Of a stretch of 64,000 nt of DNA, positions 48,857-58,771 are shown one piece after another. The position numbers were made by a program, and so were the translations under genes. The notes beneath the pieces were generated by a model. That model ran no database searches. It saw nothing but the letters and a program-made list of their open reading frames with translations, and was not told the origin of the DNA. The stretch lies in NCBI GenBank assembly GCA_019638935.1, contig JAHBSW010000004.1:1-64000 (forward strand), read 5' to 3'. Position 1 is the first letter of the stretch. Every line of letters begins with the position of its first letter. The DNA is from Cryobacterium sp. Lineage in GTDB: Bacteria; Actinomycetota; Actinomycetes; Actinomycetales; Microbacteriaceae.

Positions 48857-49978
48857 ATGCGGATCGGAATCATAGGAGCCGGGATCGGCGGGCTAGTTGC
48901 AGCCCTCGCTCTCCAGCGCGACGGGCACGGGGTGACGGTTTTCGAACGCCAGCAGCGGCCGGGAGCGATCGGGGCCGGATTGTCGCTGTTCGGCAACGCC
49001 TTCACTGCACTCGATGCGGTGGGCGTCGGTGAGCTGGTCGCACCGCTGACCTCGAAGGACGTAGCCATGCTTGCAGCGGGGCAGCGCCGCCCGTCGGGAC
49101 GGTGGCTGGTCAGGATGCCGCCAGATGCCTCGGCATCGCTGCGCGTGCTGCATCGTGCTGACCTGCATGACGCGCTCTCCAGCGCGCTGCGGTCCGGCAC
49201 GCTCCGCCCAGCCTCCGAGGCCACGGTCGCCACGGACGGATCGCCGACCCTCATGGCCGCAGGCTCTTCCGAGAGCTTCGACCTCGTGATCGCCGCAGAC
49301 GGCATCCGCAGCGACGCGCGACGGTCGCTCGGGCTCGACCCCGGCGTGCGCTACGCCGGCTACACGGCATGGCGCGGAGTCACCCGCACCGCGGTCAACG
49401 TGCATGGTGAGGCCGGCGAGACATGGGGGCGCGGTCGCAGGTTCGGCGTCGCCCCGCTGCCGGATGGCCGGGTCTACTGGTTCGCGACACAGACTCTCCC
49501 GCCCGGCACCGAGTTCGAAGACGAGCGCCAGGCCATCCTCGATCGATTCGGGGACTGGCACGATCCGATAGGAGAGCTGGTCGAAGCCACCGATCCCTCA
49601 GCGGTGCTTCGCCACGACATCCACGAGCTCGCCCGACCCCTGGCCTCGTTCGTGCGAGGCAGAACGATCCTGCTCGGTGATGCCGCGCACGCCATGACTC
49701 CCGACCTCGGGCAGGGAGCGGGGCAGGCCATCGAAGACGCCGCCAGTATCGCGCTCCTTCTGCGTCGACACAAGGTCGACGATGCCGTGCGCATCTACGA
49801 TCGCGTCCGCAGACCGCGAAGCCAGGCCATAGCTCGCCGCTCCCGCACTGCGGGCCGAATCGCGCAGTTCTCTGCGCCGCTCGCCGCTCATCTCCGAGAC
49901 ACAGCACTCACCCTCGCGCCGGCGCGTATCGTCGGCAGCGCAGTGCACCGCGTTCAGACATGGACCCCGCCCCAGTAG
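48857..49978 (+). CDS. FAD-dependent monooxygenase (group A flavoprotein hydroxylase)
   Basis: 373 aa. GIIGAGIGGLVAALAL (FAD ADP-binding, residues 4-19), DG motif VIAADGIRSDARRSL, and GDAAHAMTPDLGQGAGQAIEDA for the flavin ribose define the PHBH-like family, similar to salicylate or TetX-type enzymes. The substrate cannot be decided. Probably controlled by the divergent TetR protein and may modify its inducer. Confidence 0.92.
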   Translation: MRIGIIGAGIGGLVAALALQRDGHGVTVFERQQRPGAIGAGLSLFGNAFTALDAVGVGELVAPLTSKDVAMLAAGQRRPSGRWLVRMPPDASASLRVLHRADLHDALSSALRSGTLRPASEATVATDGSPTLMAAGSSESFDLVIAADGIRSDARRSLGLDPGVRYAGYTAWRGVTRTAVNVHGEAGETWGRGRRFGVAPLPDGRVYWFATQTLPPGTEFEDERQAILDRFGDWHDPIGELVEATDPSAVLRHDIHELARPLASFVRGRTILLGDAAHAMTPDLGQGAGQAIEDAASIALLLRRHKVDDAVRIYDRVRRPRSQAIARRSRTAGRIAQFSAPLAAHLRDTALTLAPARIVGSAVHRVQTWTPPQ

Positions 49979-50064
49979 CCGGGGGAACCAGCAGCGCGAC
50001 GGCGGACCCAGACGACTCGAACTCCAAAGGATCGAGTTGATGGCCGTCTCGACTCGAAGCTGAC

Positions 50065-50144
50065 GGTCCCACATCGGTCTCAACTTTCGGGCGCACACTG
50101 TTCGGACCCTGGTCCCACACCGGCCTCGTTTCTCGGGGGCGCAC
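50065..50144. repeat. Two imperfect direct repeats, ~32-34 nt
   Basis: GGTCCCACATCGGTCTC... at 50065-50096 and GGTCCCACACCGGCCTC... at 50111-50144, both ending in GGGCGCAC, 46 nt apart. In the 274-bp gap 49979-50252 nothing else is recognisable and no gene could be supported. Confidence 0.5.
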
Positions 50145-50252
50145 CGACCTCTGCGACGCACTTCTATCCGCGCCCCGGGATGAGCATGAGCGCCTCATAG
50201 CACGGAACGAAGCCGCGCGAACCGCGGCTCGACTGGCGCGAATCGATCGCGC

Positions 50253-50795
50253 TCAGGACTCGCGGTCGCGAACCAACTCGAGAAGGGGAGCGACCCACGG
50301 GCTGTCGTCGAGGTGGCTCTCGATGTCCATGGCGATCAACGTGTTGATCAACAGGCTCTTGCCAAGAAAGTCGTGTGCTTGCTCGGGTGTCGCCCCGGCA
50401 TCCCCGGTCAAAATCTCGTACATCACCATGAGAAGCCCGCGCGCACGATCGCCGATCGATTCGACGGATGCGGCGTAAATAGCGTGCATTATCACCAGCA
50501 TCAGCGCTGGATCGACCACCATTCTCTTGTAGTCGGCGACAAAGGTCGACATCGAGGCTGACGCCTCCGCGACCGAACGCATCTGCTCTGTGACAATGCG
50601 CCCGGCCCGCTCGTGGACCTGCAAGAACAGGGACTCCTTGGAGCCGAAATACTGCACGACGTAAGGCTGGGAGATCCCCGCTTCGACCGCCACCTCATTC
50701 GTGGTGGTGCCGAAGTAACCGCGGCGGGCGAACGCAATCGTCGCGGCGGAAAGGAGTTCTTCCCTACGCGCTTCTCGGGTGGAAGCATCGCTCAT
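50253..50795 (-). CDS. TetR-family transcriptional regulator
   Basis: 180 aa from ATG 50795. HTH region GYFGTTTNEVAVEAGISQPYVVQYFGSKESLF lies in the first third; the remainder is a helical ligand domain of the TetR_C group. ATG 50795 is chosen over GTG 50804 because TAAAGT lies 7 nt upstream at the leaderless spacing. Divergent from the S16-domain lipoprotein, which it may regulate. Confidence 0.9.
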   Translation of the reverse strand: MSDASTREARREELLSAATIAFARRGYFGTTTNEVAVEAGISQPYVVQYFGSKESLFLQVHERAGRIVTEQMRSVAEASASMSTFVADYKRMVVDPALMLVIMHAIYAASVESIGDRARGLLMVMYEILTGDAGATPEQAHDFLGKSLLINTLIAMDIESHLDDSPWVAPLLELVRDRES

Positions 50796-50802
50796 TCTGT
50801 GC

Positions 50803-50808
50803 ACTTTA
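50803..50808 (-). promoter_or_regulatory. Putative -10 of TetR gene (leaderless)
   Basis: TAAAGT on the minus strand, 7 nt before ATG 50795. Confidence 0.45.
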
Positions 50809-50851
50809 CACCCAGCGTTTCTTGAGAGTTACGGCCATTCGTCCCCAAAAA

Positions 50852-50883
50852 GTTTCAATTGAGAAACGGGTACGAAATATAAC
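50852..50883 (+). promoter_or_regulatory. GTTTC-N6-GAAAC inverted repeat and TATAAC box upstream of the S16 lipoprotein
   Basis: Inverted repeat at 50852-50867 and TATAAC (50878-50883) in the AT-rich 50805-51044 region, a possible TetR-controlled promoter. A -35 is not clear, and a long leader (about 155 nt) would result. Confidence 0.3.
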
Positions 50884-51044
50884 TCAACCGGCATATCGTG
50901 TCGTCCATTGCCTAGTCACGAGCCGTCTGCCATTATCGATCCGACCTTCATACACAGTCGCAGAATTGACGCTTTTACTAAACGAATCAGTGTGCGCACG
51001 ACACATCCAGCGGATCGCGCACCGTTCACCGATAAGGAAGCACC

Positions 51045-52997
51045 GTGCAATACACGCCAAACACTGCCCGCTCTCTCCGCACCGGAGGCAAGCTCGCCGC
51101 AATCACGACGATCGCCGCTCTCGCCCTCACCGGATGCTTCGGCATTCCCCTGGTGCCACAGATCGGCGGCGACACAACGATCCGACCCCAGAAGTCCGAG
51201 GCGGTCGTCAACTACCTCTACGCGGCCGGCCCCACCGGTGGCACCGGTGAGATGCGCATCTCGGTACAGCCCTCCGACGACGGCGACATGAAGGTCGACA
51301 TCTCCGAGAACGAGGTGAGCGGCCTCGGCGACATGATGCGTGGTGCAGCATGGAACTCGGTGACGATCGCCACAATCCTCACCGGCGCCAACTTGGACAA
51401 CCACTACCGTTTCCAGATCGGCGGCCGAGTCGACGGCCCGAGCGCGGGGGCGCTCAGCACCGCCGGCGTGCTCTCCATCCTGCTCGGCGACAACCTCATC
51501 GCAGACGTCACCATGACGGGAACGATTCTTCCGACCGGCGCGGTCGGCCCCGTCGGCGGCATCCCGCAGAAGATTCAGGGTGCTATCGACTCCGGCAAGT
51601 TCACCAAGATCCTGATCCCGCAGGGTCAGCGCAACTCCGCCAACAACGAGGGCAACTCGGTCGACGTGGTCGCCCTCGGTGCGACCGGGGGCATCGAGGT
51701 CGTCGAGGTGTCCAACATCTACGAGGCGTACCAGCACCTCACCGGTGCTGAGCTTCCCGCACCCTCGAGCGCGCCCGAGCCACGGAACAACGAGGAGATG
51801 CGCACCAAACTGCGCAACGCGACCGCGACCCAGCTCGCCGGTTTCGACCAGGCGGTCAACGACTTCTTCTCCCTCGACGGCAGCATCCAGGACCACGGTT
51901 GGGGCCTCTACCTCAGCGCCGCGGAGTACGGAGACGACGCACGTCGACTCGAATCGCAGGGTCTCCAGGCGGGGGCGTTCGTCAAGGCGCTCAACGCGAA
52001 CCTGTTCATGAGCGCGGTCACGAAGACCTACCAGGCCGTCGAGCAGACCCTCCGACTCGGCATCGACGCACTCAACCAGAAGCTGGCCGCAGCGGAGACC
52101 AACACGGTCGTGGTCAATGCCTACCTCGACACCCTGGGGAGCTACAGCCCGAAGACGATCACCGACGCGGAGGCTCTCATCACCGCGTACGGCAACACCT
52201 TCGACGCCTTCGCTCTCTCCCAGTACGCGTCCAATGCCCTGCGCGGACTCATCCAGGAGGCCAACGAGGGCGTCTACTCGAGCATCGAGCAGATCGCGGA
52301 AGCATCCATCTGGCCGATCATCCTGTTCGAATTCGCGGGAGGGCAGGTGGAGGCAGCTCGCGCCATCTTCGACGTGGGCCGCGACAACACGAGCGCGAGC
52401 ATCGACGCGACCATCGACCTGCAGGCGATCGGTTCCTTCTTCCGTCGCGCGGCGGACGCGAACTGGAACGCGTTCATGGTGACCACGATCCAGCCCGCCG
52501 CGGAGGCCAATGGCCTCTCCAACGACGCCATGCTGAACCGGGTGATGAACATCGACGTGGGTGTTGCGCTCGCGTTCTCTGCGAACCAGTACATCCCGGG
52601 CCTGCAGCGCTACATCGGCGAGGGCAGCCCCAACTCGGCCTACGCCGCGATGGGGTATGGCTTCCTCAACTACTCCCGCAACGCCATCCTCATGGAGAAG
52701 TACGGCGGCAACGCCCACCTCGACCAGGACTTCAACATCGTCGGGGTGCAGAACGAGATCATCCTCTCGCGCGCTCTCGAACTCGCGAAGACTCAGATGG
52801 CTCGCAGCGTCTCCATCCTCGAAGCGAATGGCTCGAGCCCCGTGCTCGCGATCGCGAGCTTCGAAGACGCCAACGTCAACCGTGAGGGCGACGTGAGCGA
52901 TCGCTTCACCGCGCTCGAATCGTACTCGGGGGGATTCGTCGCGACGCGCATGCTCTCGTACATCGGCGGATACCCCACCCAGGGCTACTCCCGCTAG
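51045..52997 (+). CDS. Putative lipoprotein with a Lon-type (S16) protease domain
   Basis: 650 aa. A signal sequence with lipobox LTGC (Cys31) predicts membrane-anchored export. Residues ~65-200 match the Lon proteolytic domain: DGPSAGAL with Ser133 and GGIPQKIQGAI with Lys176. The 43-residue separation is the same as Ser679-Lys722 in E. coli Lon. No AAA+ ATPase domain is present, and residues ~215-650 are a helical region that I cannot assign. GTG start with AAGGAAG upstream. A hairpin terminator follows. It could be a serine-lysine surface protease, or an inactive scaffold; the motif spacing favours activity. Confidence 0.75.
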   Translation: MQYTPNTARSLRTGGKLAAITTIAALALTGCFGIPLVPQIGGDTTIRPQKSEAVVNYLYAAGPTGGTGEMRISVQPSDDGDMKVDISENEVSGLGDMMRGAAWNSVTIATILTGANLDNHYRFQIGGRVDGPSAGALSTAGVLSILLGDNLIADVTMTGTILPTGAVGPVGGIPQKIQGAIDSGKFTKILIPQGQRNSANNEGNSVDVVALGATGGIEVVEVSNIYEAYQHLTGAELPAPSSAPEPRNNEEMRTKLRNATATQLAGFDQAVNDFFSLDGSIQDHGWGLYLSAAEYGDDARRLESQGLQAGAFVKALNANLFMSAVTKTYQAVEQTLRLGIDALNQKLAAAETNTVVVNAYLDTLGSYSPKTITDAEALITAYGNTFDAFALSQYASNALRGLIQEANEGVYSSIEQIAEASIWPIILFEFAGGQVEAARAIFDVGRDNTSASIDATIDLQAIGSFFRRAADANWNAFMVTTIQPAAEANGLSNDAMLNRVMNIDVGVALAFSANQYIPGLQRYIGEGSPNSAYAAMGYGFLNYSRNAILMEKYGGNAHLDQDFNIVGVQNEIILSRALELAKTQMARSVSILEANGSSPVLAIASFEDANVNREGDVSDRFTALESYSGGFVATRMLSYIGGYPTQGYSR

Positions 52998-53020
52998 CGC
53001 GCACGACAGGCACGACCATC

Positions 53021-53056
53021 GTCCCGGGGCCACGCCGGCAGGAGCGGCCCCGGGAC
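53021..53056 (+). terminator. Hairpin after S16 lipoprotein gene
   Basis: Arms GTCCCGGGGCC and GGCCCCGGGAC with a 14-nt loop, 24 nt after the stop. No U-tract follows. Confidence 0.5.
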
Positions 53057-53077
53057 GGCGCGGTGCTGTCCCGCCAG

Positions 53078-53083
53078 TAGAGT
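53078..53083 (+). promoter_or_regulatory. Putative -10 of thrS (leaderless)
   Basis: TAGAGT followed by 7 nt and GTG 53091. No T-box leader is possible in this short gap. Confidence 0.45.
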
Positions 53084-53090
53084 TGATTTC

Positions 53091-55049
53091 GTGAGCCAAC
53101 AGACCGGATTCGACCTCTTCAGCGACCGCGACATCGTCGCCATTCGGGTGAACGGCGAGCTTCGCGACCTCGCGACGACCGTCGATGCCGCTGACACCGT
53201 CGAGCCGGTGACGATCTCCTCGCCCGATGGGCTGAGCATCCTGCGTCACTCCGCCGCACACGTGCTCGCTCAGGCGGTGCAGTCGATCAACCCGGATGCG
53301 AAGCTCGGCATCGGCCCGCCCGTCACCGACGGCTTCTACTACGACTTCGACGTTTCCGAACCCTTCACGCCCGAAGACCTCAAGGCGATCTCGAAGGCGA
53401 TGGATCGCATCATCCGGCAGGGTCAGCGCTTCGTGCGTCGCGTCGTGACCGAGGAGGAGGCGCGCGCCGAGCTCGCGGGTGAGCCCTACAAGCTCGAGCT
53501 CATCGGGCTGAAAGGCGGCGCGGTCGGCGACGACAACGAGTCCGTGGAGGTCGGCGGCGCCGAGCTGACGATCTACGACAACACCGACGGCAAGACGGGC
53601 GACGTTCACTGGAAGGATCTGTGCCGCGGGCCGCACCTGCCCAACACTCGCATGATCGGCAACGGCTGGGCTCTGCTGCGCAACGCCGCTGCCTACTGGC
53701 GCGGCTCGGAGAAGAATCCGCAGCTGCAGCGCATCTACGGCACCGCGTGGCCCAGCAAAGACGAGCTGCGCGAGTACCAGACCCGCATGGAGGAGGCCGC
53801 CAAGCGCGACCACCGCAAACTGGGTCGCGAGCTCGACCTGTTCTCGTTCCCCGAGGAGATCGGCTCGGGCCTCTCGGTCTGGCACCCCCGCGGCGGCATC
53901 GTTCGCGGCGAGATGGAGCAGCACGCCCGTCGCCGTCACATCGAAGCCGGCTACACCTACGTCTACACGCCGCACATCGCGAAAGACGAGCTCTTTCTGC
54001 AGTCGAACCACCTCGTGACCTACAAGGAGGGAATGTTCCCGCCCATCGTCATGGACGAGGAGCACGACGCCGACGGTCATGTCACGAAGCAGGGTGTCGA
54101 CTACTACCTCAAGCCGATGAACTGCCCCATGCACATCCTCATCTACAAGGAGCGCTCGCGCAGCTACCGCGACCTTCCGCTGCGCTTCGCCGAGAACGGC
54201 ACCGTCTATCGCAACGAGCTTTCCGGCGCGCTGCACGGGCTCACGCGCGTGCGCGGGTTCACCCAGGATGACTCGCACCTCTTCGTCACGCCGGAGCAGC
54301 TCGAGGGTGAGACGACGAAGGTGCTCGAGTTCGTCATCTCCATGCTGCGTGATTTCGGTCTCGACGACTTCGAGCTTGAGCTGTCGATGCGCGACGACGA
54401 GAAGGCGAAGTGGATCGGCAGCGACGAGTTCTGGGAGTACTCGACAAACGCACTGCGCAACGTGGCCAAGGCGAGTGGCCTCAAGCTCACGGAGATGCCG
54501 GGGGAGGCGGCGTTCTACGGTCCCAAGATCGACCTCAAGACCCGAGATGCGATCGGCCGCACCTGGCAGCTCTCGACCGTGCAGGTCGATCCCAACCTGC
54601 CCGAGCGGTTCGAGCTCGAGTACACGGCGGCCGACGGCAGCCGTCAACGACCCATCATGATCCACCGCGCCCTGTTCGGCTCGATCGAGCGGTTCTTCGC
54701 CATCCTGCTCGAGCACTACGCGGGCGCCTTCCCGGCGTGGCTTGCCCCGGTGCAGGTCGTCGGCATCCCGGTTTCTGAGGAGCACGAGGAGTATCTGGGC
54801 GACGTCATCGCGCAGTTGCGCGCAAAGGGTGTGCGTGCTGACATCGACGCCTCGAGCGAGCGCATGCAGAAGAAGATCCGCACGCACACGCTGCAGAAGG
54901 TCCCGTTCCAGCTCATCGCGGGGGCCGAGGATGCGGCGAACGGCTCGGTGAGCTTCCGCTTCCGTGACGGAAGTCAGGAGAACGGCGTGCCGATCGCCGA
55001 CGCCATCACCAGAATCGTCGACGCGATCGAGACGAAGGCACAGGTCTAG
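53091..55049 (+). CDS. thrS: Threonyl-tRNA synthetase
   Basis: 652-aa class II synthetase. A TGS-like N-terminus is reduced, then the second additional (editing) domain with [12 protein letters not shown] and its distal Cys/His-containing region ([12 protein letters not shown]), then the catalytic core with motif 2 [26 protein letters not shown] region, zinc ligand Cys in MNCPMH, motif 3, and a C-terminal anticodon-binding domain. GTG start. Followed 1 nt later by the HIT gene, as in Mycobacterium. Confidence 0.97.
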   Translation: MSQQTGFDLFSDRDIVAIRVNGELRDLATTVDAADTVEPVTISSPDGLSILRHSAAHVLAQAVQSINPDAKLGIGPPVTDGFYYDFDVSEPFTPEDLKAISKAMDRIIRQGQRFVRRVVTEEEARAELAGEPYKLELIGLKGGAVGDDNESVEVGGAELTIYDNTDGKTGDVHWKDLCRGPHLPNTRMIGNGWALLRNAAAYWRGSEKNPQLQRIYGTAWPSKDELREYQTRMEEAAKRDHRKLGRELDLFSFPEEIGSGLSVWHPRGGIVRGEMEQHARRRHIEAGYTYVYTPHIAKDELFLQSNHLVTYKEGMFPPIVMDEEHDADGHVTKQGVDYYLKPMNCPMHILIYKERSRSYRDLPLRFAENGTVYRNELSGALHGLTRVRGFTQDDSHLFVTPEQLEGETTKVLEFVISMLRDFGLDDFELELSMRDDEKAKWIGSDEFWEYSTNALRNVAKASGLKLTEMPGEAAFYGPKIDLKTRDAIGRTWQLSTVQVDPNLPERFELEYTAADGSRQRPIMIHRALFGSIERFFAILLEHYAGAFPAWLAPVQVVGIPVSEEHEEYLGDVIAQLRAKGVRADIDASSERMQKKIRTHTLQKVPFQLIAGAEDAANGSVSFRFRDGSQENGVPIADAITRIVDAIETKAQV

Positions 55050-55050
55050 C

Positions 55051-55620
55051 GTGGGCAACTACGATCGCGACGAGTTCTCCGAGGTCGAGCTCAGTTCGAC
55101 GTTCGCGGGGGTGCCCGACGCGTTCCAGCGCCTGTGGACCCCGCACCGCATCGCCTACATCGAAGACGGCCAGCAACCGGCGAAGGACCAGTGTCCGTTC
55201 TGCCTCGCCCCGAGCATGACGGACGAGAAGGCTCTTATCGTGCACCGCGGCGAGCATGCCTTCGTGCTGCTGAACCTGTTCCCGTACAACTCGGGCCACC
55301 TGCTGGTCTGCCCGTACCGCCATGTTGCGTTGTATGACGAGGCCACCGAGGAGGAGATCGCCGAGATCGGCCGCCTCACACAGACCGCGATGCGGGTCGT
55401 TCGCGAGGTCGCGAAGTGCGACGGATTCAACCTCGGGATGAACCAGGGGCGCGTCGCGGGGGCCGGAATCGCCGAGCACCTGCACCAGCACGTCGTTCCG
55501 CGCTGGTCGCTCGATGCGAACTTCTTTCCGATCATCGCGGGAACGAAGGCGCTTCCACGCCTGCTTGGCGAGGTGCGCACGGCCATCGCTGAGCAATGGA
55601 AGGCCTCCGGCGGCGAGTAG
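55051..55620 (+). CDS. HIT-domain protein, Ap4A phosphorylase-like
   Basis: 189 aa histidine-triad protein. HxHxHxx motif [10 protein letters not shown] holds the nucleophilic His, and CPFC (about residues 49-52) is a zinc site. The neighbour and length match the actinobacterial ATP adenylyltransferase/Ap4A phosphorylase (Rv2613c type), encoded after thrS. GTG start 1 nt after thrS stop. Its TAG stop provides the first bases of the putative pdxS -10. Confidence 0.9.
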   Translation: MGNYDRDEFSEVELSSTFAGVPDAFQRLWTPHRIAYIEDGQQPAKDQCPFCLAPSMTDEKALIVHRGEHAFVLLNLFPYNSGHLLVCPYRHVALYDEATEEEIAEIGRLTQTAMRVVREVAKCDGFNLGMNQGRVAGAGIAEHLHQHVVPRWSLDANFFPIIAGTKALPRLLGEVRTAIAEQWKASGGE

Positions 55621-55623
55621 CAT
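55618..55623 (+). promoter_or_regulatory. Putative -10 of pdxS, overlaps HIT stop codon
   Basis: TAGCAT, 7 nt before the pdxS ATG; the intervening AGAGG could also serve as a ribosome binding site. Confidence 0.4.
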
Positions 55624-55630
55624 AGAGGCC

Positions 55631-56536
55631 ATGGCCAAGACTAAGGACTCCACCACCGAACTGGGCTCGAGCCGCGTCAAGCGCGGCCTCGCCGAGATGC
55701 TCAAGGGCGGTGTGATCATGGACGTCGTCACCGCCGACCAGGCGAAGATCGCCGAGGACGCCGGTGCCGTCGCGGTCATGGCGCTCGAGCGCGTTCCCGC
55801 CGACATCCGCTCGCAGGGCGGTGTCGCCCGCATGAGCGACCCCGACCTCATCGACGGCATCATCTCCGCCGTCTCCATCCCGGTCATGGCGAAGGCCCGC
55901 ATCGGACACTTCGTCGAGGCTCAGGTCTTGCAGGCGCTCAAGGTGGACTACATCGACGAGTCCGAGGTGCTGAGCCCCGCCGACTACGTCAACCACATCG
56001 ACAAGTGGCAGTTCACGGTTCCCTTCGTCTGCGGTGCGACGAATCTGGGGGAGGCGCTGCGTCGCATCACCGAGGGCGCGGCGATGATCCGCTCGAAGGG
56101 CGAGGCGGGCACGGGGGATGTCTCGGAGGCGACCAAGCACATCCGCACGATCACCGGCGAGATCAACGCGCTGAAGTCGAAGACGAAGGACGAGCTCTAC
56201 GTCGCCGCGAAGGAGCTTCAGGCGCCCTACGAGCTCGTCGCCGAGATCGCCGAGACGGGCACGCTTCCTGTCGTGCTCTTCACCGCGGGCGGAGTCGCGA
56301 CCCCGGCGGATGCCGCGCTGATGATGCAGCTCGGCGCCGACGGCGTCTTCGTCGGTTCGGGCATCTTCAAGTCGGGCAACCCCGAGAAGCGTGCCGCAGC
56401 GATCGTCAAGGCCACGACCTTCTTCGACGACCCCGATGTCATCGCGGAGACCTCGCGCGGACTCGGCGAGGCCATGGTCGGCATCAACGTGTCCGATCTG
56501 CCCGCACCGCACCGCCTCGCCGAGCGTGGCTGGTAA
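55631..56536 (+). CDS. pdxS: Pyridoxal 5'-phosphate synthase subunit PdxS
   Basis: 301-aa (beta/alpha)8 synthase that makes PLP from ribose-5-phosphate, glyceraldehyde-3-phosphate and ammonia, forming a 12-mer with PdxT. Signature [12 protein letters not shown] and the catalytic Lys segment [13 protein letters not shown] are present, and a late [26 protein letters not shown] holds the second Lys-phosphate region. A 186-bp gap with repeats separates it from pdxT. Confidence 0.97.
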   Translation: MAKTKDSTTELGSSRVKRGLAEMLKGGVIMDVVTADQAKIAEDAGAVAVMALERVPADIRSQGGVARMSDPDLIDGIISAVSIPVMAKARIGHFVEAQVLQALKVDYIDESEVLSPADYVNHIDKWQFTVPFVCGATNLGEALRRITEGAAMIRSKGEAGTGDVSEATKHIRTITGEINALKSKTKDELYVAAKELQAPYELVAEIAETGTLPVVLFTAGGVATPADAALMMQLGADGVFVGSGIFKSGNPEKRAAAIVKATTFFDDPDVIAETSRGLGEAMVGINVSDLPAPHRLAERGW

Positions 56537-56602
56537 CAGTTCCGCCGGTCGAGTGACCGCGCAGTCTCGCCGGTCGACCAGCGCGTAGGTCTCTCCATCC
56601 CC

Positions 56603-56710
56603 GTTGATTGAGTAGCCGCGTAGCGGCGTAACATCCCTGTTGATTGAGTAGCCGCGCAGCGGCGTAACATTCCCGTTGATTGAGTAGCCGCGCAGCGGCG
56701 TATCGAAATC
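56603..56710. repeat. Three tandem 36-bp repeats between pdxS and pdxT
   Basis: Units start at 56603, 56639 and 56675 with gttgattgagtagccgcg, each containing a GCCGCGCAGCGGC hairpin (one with T). The type is common in Microbacteriaceae intergenic regions (from memory). Two short CGCCGGTCGA copies lie nearby at about 56544-56579. Confidence 0.85.
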
Positions 56711-56722
56711 GAGGCACAGAAC

Positions 56723-57331
56723 GTGAAGTCCCTCACCATCGGCGTGCTGGCCCTGCAGGGCGACGTTCGCGAGCACGCCGCGGTGCTCGATGAACTGGGT
56801 GTGGGCGTCGTACGTGTCCGCCGAGCCGAGGAACTCGGCACGATCGACGGCCTCATCATCCCGGGCGGTGAGTCGAGCGTCATGGACAAGCTCTCGCGCA
56901 GCTTCGGCGTGCGCGAGCCTCTGCTTGCGGCGATCGCCGACGGCCTGCCCGTGTACGGCACCTGCGCCGGGATGATCATGCTCTCGCACGAGATCCTCGA
57001 CGGCATCAACGGTCAGCAGAGCCTGGATGCCCTCGACGTCGACGTTCGCCGAAACGCTTTCGGTTCCCAGGTCGACTCCTTCGAGACCGAGCTCGACGTG
57101 CCCGTGCTCGGCGATCCTCCGCTGCACGCCGTCTTCATCCGTGCGCCCGTGGTCGAGCGACTCGGCGACGGCGTCACCGCTCTCGCCACCCTCGATGACG
57201 GGCGCATCGTCGCGGTCGAGCAGGGCAACGTGCTGGCGACGAGCTTTCACCCCGAGATGACGGGGGACCACCGCTTTCACGAGTATTTCGTGGAGCGCGT
57301 GCGCAGGGCAGTCGCGGGCGGGGTCGCTTAA
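56723..57331 (+). CDS. pdxT: Pyridoxal 5'-phosphate synthase glutaminase subunit PdxT
   Basis: 202-aa class I glutaminase that feeds ammonia to PdxS. Triad intact: nucleophile in [10 protein letters not shown], His and Glu in [19 protein letters not shown] is the family signature. GTG start with GAGG upstream. Separated from pdxS by the 36-bp repeat array, so the pair may not be on one simple message. Confidence 0.96.
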   Translation: MKSLTIGVLALQGDVREHAAVLDELGVGVVRVRRAEELGTIDGLIIPGGESSVMDKLSRSFGVREPLLAAIADGLPVYGTCAGMIMLSHEILDGINGQQSLDALDVDVRRNAFGSQVDSFETELDVPVLGDPPLHAVFIRAPVVERLGDGVTALATLDDGRIVAVEQGNVLATSFHPEMTGDHRFHEYFVERVRRAVAGGVA

Positions 57332-57359
57332 CCGGCGCACCTGCCGTCATGCTGGTGGC

Positions 57360-57977
57360 ATGAAGATCTATTCGGATTTCGTGCCTCGTCGAATCAGCCA
57401 GATCGCGGCGGACGTGCTCGCCCTCACCGTGATCGGACTCGGCATCTGGCTCGGGATGGCCGTCGCCGGTGTGATCGGCGCGGTGGGCGAGCTGGGACGG
57501 CAGCTGCGGTCCGCGGGGCTGGGGTTCGAGACGGCCATGGTGGATGCGGGCGACGCGCTCGGGCAGATCCCGCTCGTCGGTGACGCGGTGCGGTTCCCGT
57601 TCGACTCGGCGAGTCACACCGGCACGACGATCGCCGACTTCGGCACCGCGACGGAGGGCTTCATCATCACGCTGGGCAATGTGATCGGCGTCATCGTCGC
57701 GCTGGCGGTTGTGGTGCTCGTCTGCTGGGTATGGCTGAGGCGTCGCTGGGTGTTCATCCAGCGGGCAACCGCCGCGAACCAGCTGCAGAGGCTCGACGAC
57801 GGTCACGACCTGCTTGCTCTTCGCGCTCTCGTCAACGGATCGCGCAACGATCTCGCGGCGATCTCGCGAACCCCGGTCCATGCGTGGCGATCGGGTGAGC
57901 CGGCGGTGCTCCGCAAGCTCGCCGCGCTGGAGCTGCGCGAGGCGGGGGTCAAGGCGCGGCCGCGGGCGGCTCGGTAG
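57360..57977 (+). CDS. Hypothetical two-TM membrane protein
   Basis: 205 aa with hydrophobic segments about residues 18-40 and 104-126, a loop between them outside or in the periplasm, and an Arg-rich cytoplasmic tail. I recognise no family. Its TAG stop overlaps the putative yebC -10 (TAGACT). Conserved function unknown. Confidence 0.75.
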   Translation: MKIYSDFVPRRISQIAADVLALTVIGLGIWLGMAVAGVIGAVGELGRQLRSAGLGFETAMVDAGDALGQIPLVGDAVRFPFDSASHTGTTIADFGTATEGFIITLGNVIGVIVALAVVVLVCWVWLRRRWVFIQRATAANQLQRLDDGHDLLALRALVNGSRNDLAAISRTPVHAWRSGEPAVLRKLAALELREAGVKARPRAAR

Positions 57978-57980
57978 ACT
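57975..57980 (+). promoter_or_regulatory. Putative -10 upstream of yebC, overlaps preceding stop codon
   Basis: TAGACT, about 30 nt before the TTG start; TSS near 57987. A GAGAGAGG ribosome binding site follows, so this one is not leaderless. Confidence 0.35.
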
Positions 57981-58009
57981 ACCGGCGTACATCGAGAGAG
58001 AGGCTGCCA

Positions 58010-58771
58010 TTGTCAGGGCATTCCAAGTGGGCGACGACCAAGCACAAGAAGGCCGTCATCGACGCTCGTCGCGCGAAGTCGTTCGCCAAGCTCATCAAGA
58101 ACATCGAGGTCGCAGCAAAGATCGGCGGTGCCGACCTCTCCGGCAACCCGACGCTGGTCGACGCGGTTCAGAAGGCCAAGAAGACCTCGGTGCCCAATGA
58201 CAACATCGACCGTGCCATCAAGCGCGGAGCGGGACTCAGCGGGGAGTCGGTCGACTACCAGACGATCATGTACGAGGGCTACGCGCCCGGCGGTGTCGCT
58301 CTGCTCATCGAGTGCCTCACCGACAACAAGAATCGCGCGGCGGCAGAGGTGCGCACCCTGATGACGCGCAACGGCGGCACCATGGCAGACCCCGGCAGTG
58401 TCGCCTACAACTTCAACCGCAAGGGCGTCATCTCGATAACCAAGACCGACGATGTCGATGAGGACAGCATCCTCGGCGCCGTGCTCGAAGCCGGTGCCGA
58501 GGAGGTGCTCGATCGGGGAGCCGGCTTCGAGATCATCACCGAACCCACCGACCTCGTCGGTGCTCGCACCGCGTTGCAAGAGGCCGGTATCGACTACGAC
58601 TCGGCCGAGGCCGAGTTCGTGCCGAACGTGAGCATCGCCGTCGATGCCGAAACCGCGCGCAAGGTGTTCCGCTTGATCGACGCGCTCGAAGACAGCGACG
58701 ACGTTCAGAACATCTATGGCAACTTCGAGATCTCGCCCGAGGTTCAGGCCGAGCTCGATACCGATGAGTAG
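58010..58771 (+). CDS. yebC: YebC/PmpR-family protein
   Basis: 253 aa with the conserved N-terminus [15 protein letters not shown] and family core through [13 protein letters not shown] and GAEEVLDRG. YebC proteins bind DNA or the ribosome and are linked to translation of proline-rich sequences. TTG start at 58010 with GAGAGAGG upstream, directly before ruvCAB. The final residues and stop lie in a short tandem repeat. Confidence 0.95.
   Translation: MSGHSKWATTKHKKAVIDARRAKSFAKLIKNIEVAAKIGGADLSGNPTLVDAVQKAKKTSVPNDNIDRAIKRGAGLSGESVDYQTIMYEGYAPGGVALLIECLTDNKNRAAAEVRTLMTRNGGTMADPGSVAYNFNRKGVISITKTDDVDEDSILGAVLEAGAEEVLDRGAGFEIITEPTDLVGARTALQEAGIDYDSAEAEFVPNVSIAVDAETARKVFRLIDALEDSDDVQNIYGNFEISPEVQAELDTDE

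Noticed and set aside
53057..53090. T-box or other riboswitch upstream of thrS
   Set aside because: The gap is too short, contains a terminator of the previous gene, and thrS has a leaderless-type start.
50916..55058. 1380-codon open frame on the minus strand opposite the S16 lipoprotein and thrS
   Set aside because: It is a GC-bias shadow: the opposite strand encodes clearly conserved proteins, and the frame lacks recognisable domains or a start context.
56603..56710. CRISPR array
   Set aside because: The 36-bp units are contiguous with no unique spacers.
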